Of a stretch of DNA of 29,350 nucleotides, positions 28,508-29,350 are shown piece after piece; position 1 is the first letter of the stretch; each line of letters starts with the position of its first letter. The notes below the pieces were generated by a model, which did not search any database, was not told the DNA's origin, and worked only from the letters and a program-made list of their open reading frames with translations. The stretch is taken from the IMG/VR virus record IMGVR_UViG_3300032173_000471, positions 1 through 29,350 of that record, one strand, 5' to 3'. Made by a program: the position numbers and the translations under genes. The DNA comes from a virus.

Positions 28508-28535
28508 AAGGGCCTCTTCGGAGGTCTTTTTTTTT
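28508..28535 (+). terminator. Rho-independent terminator
   Basis: GGCCTC-TTCG-GAGGTC (28511-28526) forms a stem capped by a stable TTCG tetraloop, extendable by three further pairs, and runs into nine T. It ends the late head transcript. Confidence 0.93.
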
Positions 28536-28544
28536 GTCCTTTGT

Positions 28545-28554
28545 GGGGGGGGGG
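28545..28554. repeat. Poly-G tract upstream of methyltransferase promoter
   Basis: Ten consecutive G lie one base before the -35 hexamer at 28556. Such tracts vary in length by replication slippage, which could tune the promoter. It could also be a sequencing or assembly error site. Confidence 0.6.
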
Positions 28555-28555
28555 A

Positions 28556-28583
28556 TTGACTCCCTTTCTTTTAGTGCTATACT
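28556..28583 (+). promoter_or_regulatory. Extended -10 sigma-70-like promoter
   Basis: TTGACT (28556-28561) and TATACT (28578-28583) are spaced 16 bp, with TGC right before the -10 box (extended -10 TGN). It lies between the terminator and the methyltransferase gene, giving that gene its own transcript. Confidence 0.75.
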
Positions 28584-28610
28584 AGGTGGTAACCGCTTCG
28601 TACAGGTATC

Positions 28611-29350
28611 ATGGGTCAGGGAGTGCAGTTGATGCAAGGTGATTGTTTGGACAAGATGGGCGATATACCGGACAAATCCATTGACATGATCCTGTGCGAT
28701 TTGCCATACGGCACCACTGCGTGTAAGTGGGATGTTGTAATACCGTTTGATCAGCTATGGGTACACTACAGGAGAGTAATAAAAGAGGAGTCAGCGATAC
28801 TTATATTTGGAACCGAGCCCTTTTCTAGTTCTTTAAGGTTATCTAACTTGAAATGGTTCAAGTATGACTGGATCTGGCACAAGTCTAAGTGTGGGAGTGC
28901 GTTCACATCTAAGTATAGACCTCAGCAAAAACACGAGACCATTAGCGTGTTTGGGAAAGGGAAAACCAAATACTTCCCTATTATGAGAGAAGGAGAGCCT
29001 TACTTCAGAAGAAAGAAGTGCAATAAAAATGGAGATAGACCTAACAACCATGGTCTAGGGGTGGTGTCTGATTCAGTGACCTTGAACGACGGATTTCGAT
29101 ACCCGGAGACGGTAATAGCATTTCAGCAGAAGTGGAGAAGGCAAGACCAGTTGCATCCTACCCAAAAGCCCGTCCCACTACTTGAATACTTCATCCGAAC
29201 TTACACCCTAGATGGGGAGACAGTGCTTGACAACTGTATGGGTTCCGGTTCCACAGGAATAGCCTGCCTTAACACTGGCCGCAACTTCATAGGGATTGAG
29301 AAAGACCCCCAATACTTTGAGTTAGCCAGTGACAGAATCACAGCACATGA
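28611..29350 (+). CDS. Site-specific DNA methyltransferase (beta-class), 3' truncated by window
   Basis: The frame is open from ATG 28611 to the window edge (about 246 residues). The beginning VQLMQGDCLDKMGDIPDKSI is followed by catalytic motif IV DLPYGTTACKWD, then the FGTEPFSSSLR strand and YDWIWHKSKCG. Near the end come LHPTQKPVPLLEYFI and motif I DNCMGSGSTGIAC, then FIGIEKDPQYF. Catalytic motif before AdoMet motif is the beta-class order of N6-adenine/N4-cytosine enzymes. The (D/N)LPYG variant is common in phage N6-adenine enzymes. A second start, ATG 28632, has a better Shine-Dalgarno (AGGGAG), but the family's first strand (VQLMQGD) supports 28611. The few residues after the last visible helix suggest the stop is close. 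Confidence 0.9.
   Translation, partial: MGQGVQLMQGDCLDKMGDIPDKSIDMILCDLPYGTTACKWDVVIPFDQLWVHYRRVIKEESAILIFGTEPFSSSLRLSNLKWFKYDWIWHKSKCGSAFTSKYRPQQKHETISVFGKGKTKYFPIMREGEPYFRRKKCNKNGDRPNNHGLGVVSDSVTLNDGFRYPETVIAFQQKWRRQDQLHPTQKPVPLLEYFIRTYTLDGETVLDNCMGSGSTGIACLNTGRNFIGIEKDPQYFELASDRITAH

Noticed and set aside
1-29350. tRNA genes, integrase or attachment sites
   Set aside because: The intergenic gaps are all under about 130 bp and none shows a cloverleaf with CCA end or a GTTCRANNC-like T arm; no recombinase motif was seen in any frame.

Overview
The window reads as part of the genome of a tailed dsDNA phage with a contractile tail (myovirus morphology). All supported genes lie on the + strand, are tightly packed, and often overlap by ATGA. 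A phage-type tail sheath, gp25-like baseplate protein, Mu gp29-like portal, Mu gpI-like protease, Mu gpF-like minor head protein and a frameshifted tail assembly chaperone support this. A cyanobacterial host is plausible but not proven: there is a DesC-like acyl desaturase, there are pentapeptide-repeat proteins, and the sheath carries glycine-rich repeats of a kind I associate with cyanophage virion proteins. I see no integrase, tRNA gene, CRISPR array or insertion sequence.

Layout. (1) 1-2.9 kb is an AT-richer accessory stretch with two pentapeptide-repeat genes flanking a glycoside-hydrolase-like gene, then small unknown genes and one 3' gene remnant. (2) 2.9-8.4 kb is GC-richer and carries metabolic and nucleic-acid genes: fatty acid desaturase, RNA ligase, an HD-type (p)ppGpp hydrolase-like protein, an adenine methyltransferase-like protein, a calcineurin-like phosphoesterase, a P-loop NTPase and several unknowns. 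Several promoters here resemble sigma-70 promoters (TTGACN, 17 bp, TACAAT), and short repeats mark gene junctions. (3) 8.4-15.2 kb is a replication block with a GyrA/ParC-type topoisomerase subunit and a 937-residue family A DNA polymerase. The polymerase resembles mitochondrial DNA polymerase gamma along its whole length. (4) 15.2-22.8 kb holds tail genes: chaperones with a CCCAAAA -1 frameshift signal, a tail completion protein, a LysM-like protein, a very large (1394 aa) sheath, and a baseplate wedge protein. (5) 22.9-28.5 kb holds head genes: portal, protease fused to a long acidic scaffold-like region, gpF-like protein and a small decoration-like protein, ending at a strong rho-independent terminator. 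(6) From 28.6 kb a separate promoter drives a DNA methyltransferase that runs off the window.

The genes suggest a phage that brings its own polymerase and topoisomerase subunit and adjusts the host through membrane lipid desaturation, alarmone removal, RNA repair and DNA methylation. The late region does not share the sigma-70-like promoters. Instead an 8-mer, GGGTAARA, recurs at the 3' ends of genes from 10.4 to 27.9 kb and may be a late regulatory element. No terminase, major capsid protein, tail tube, tape measure, helicase/primase or GyrB partner is visible, so these should lie elsewhere in the genome.
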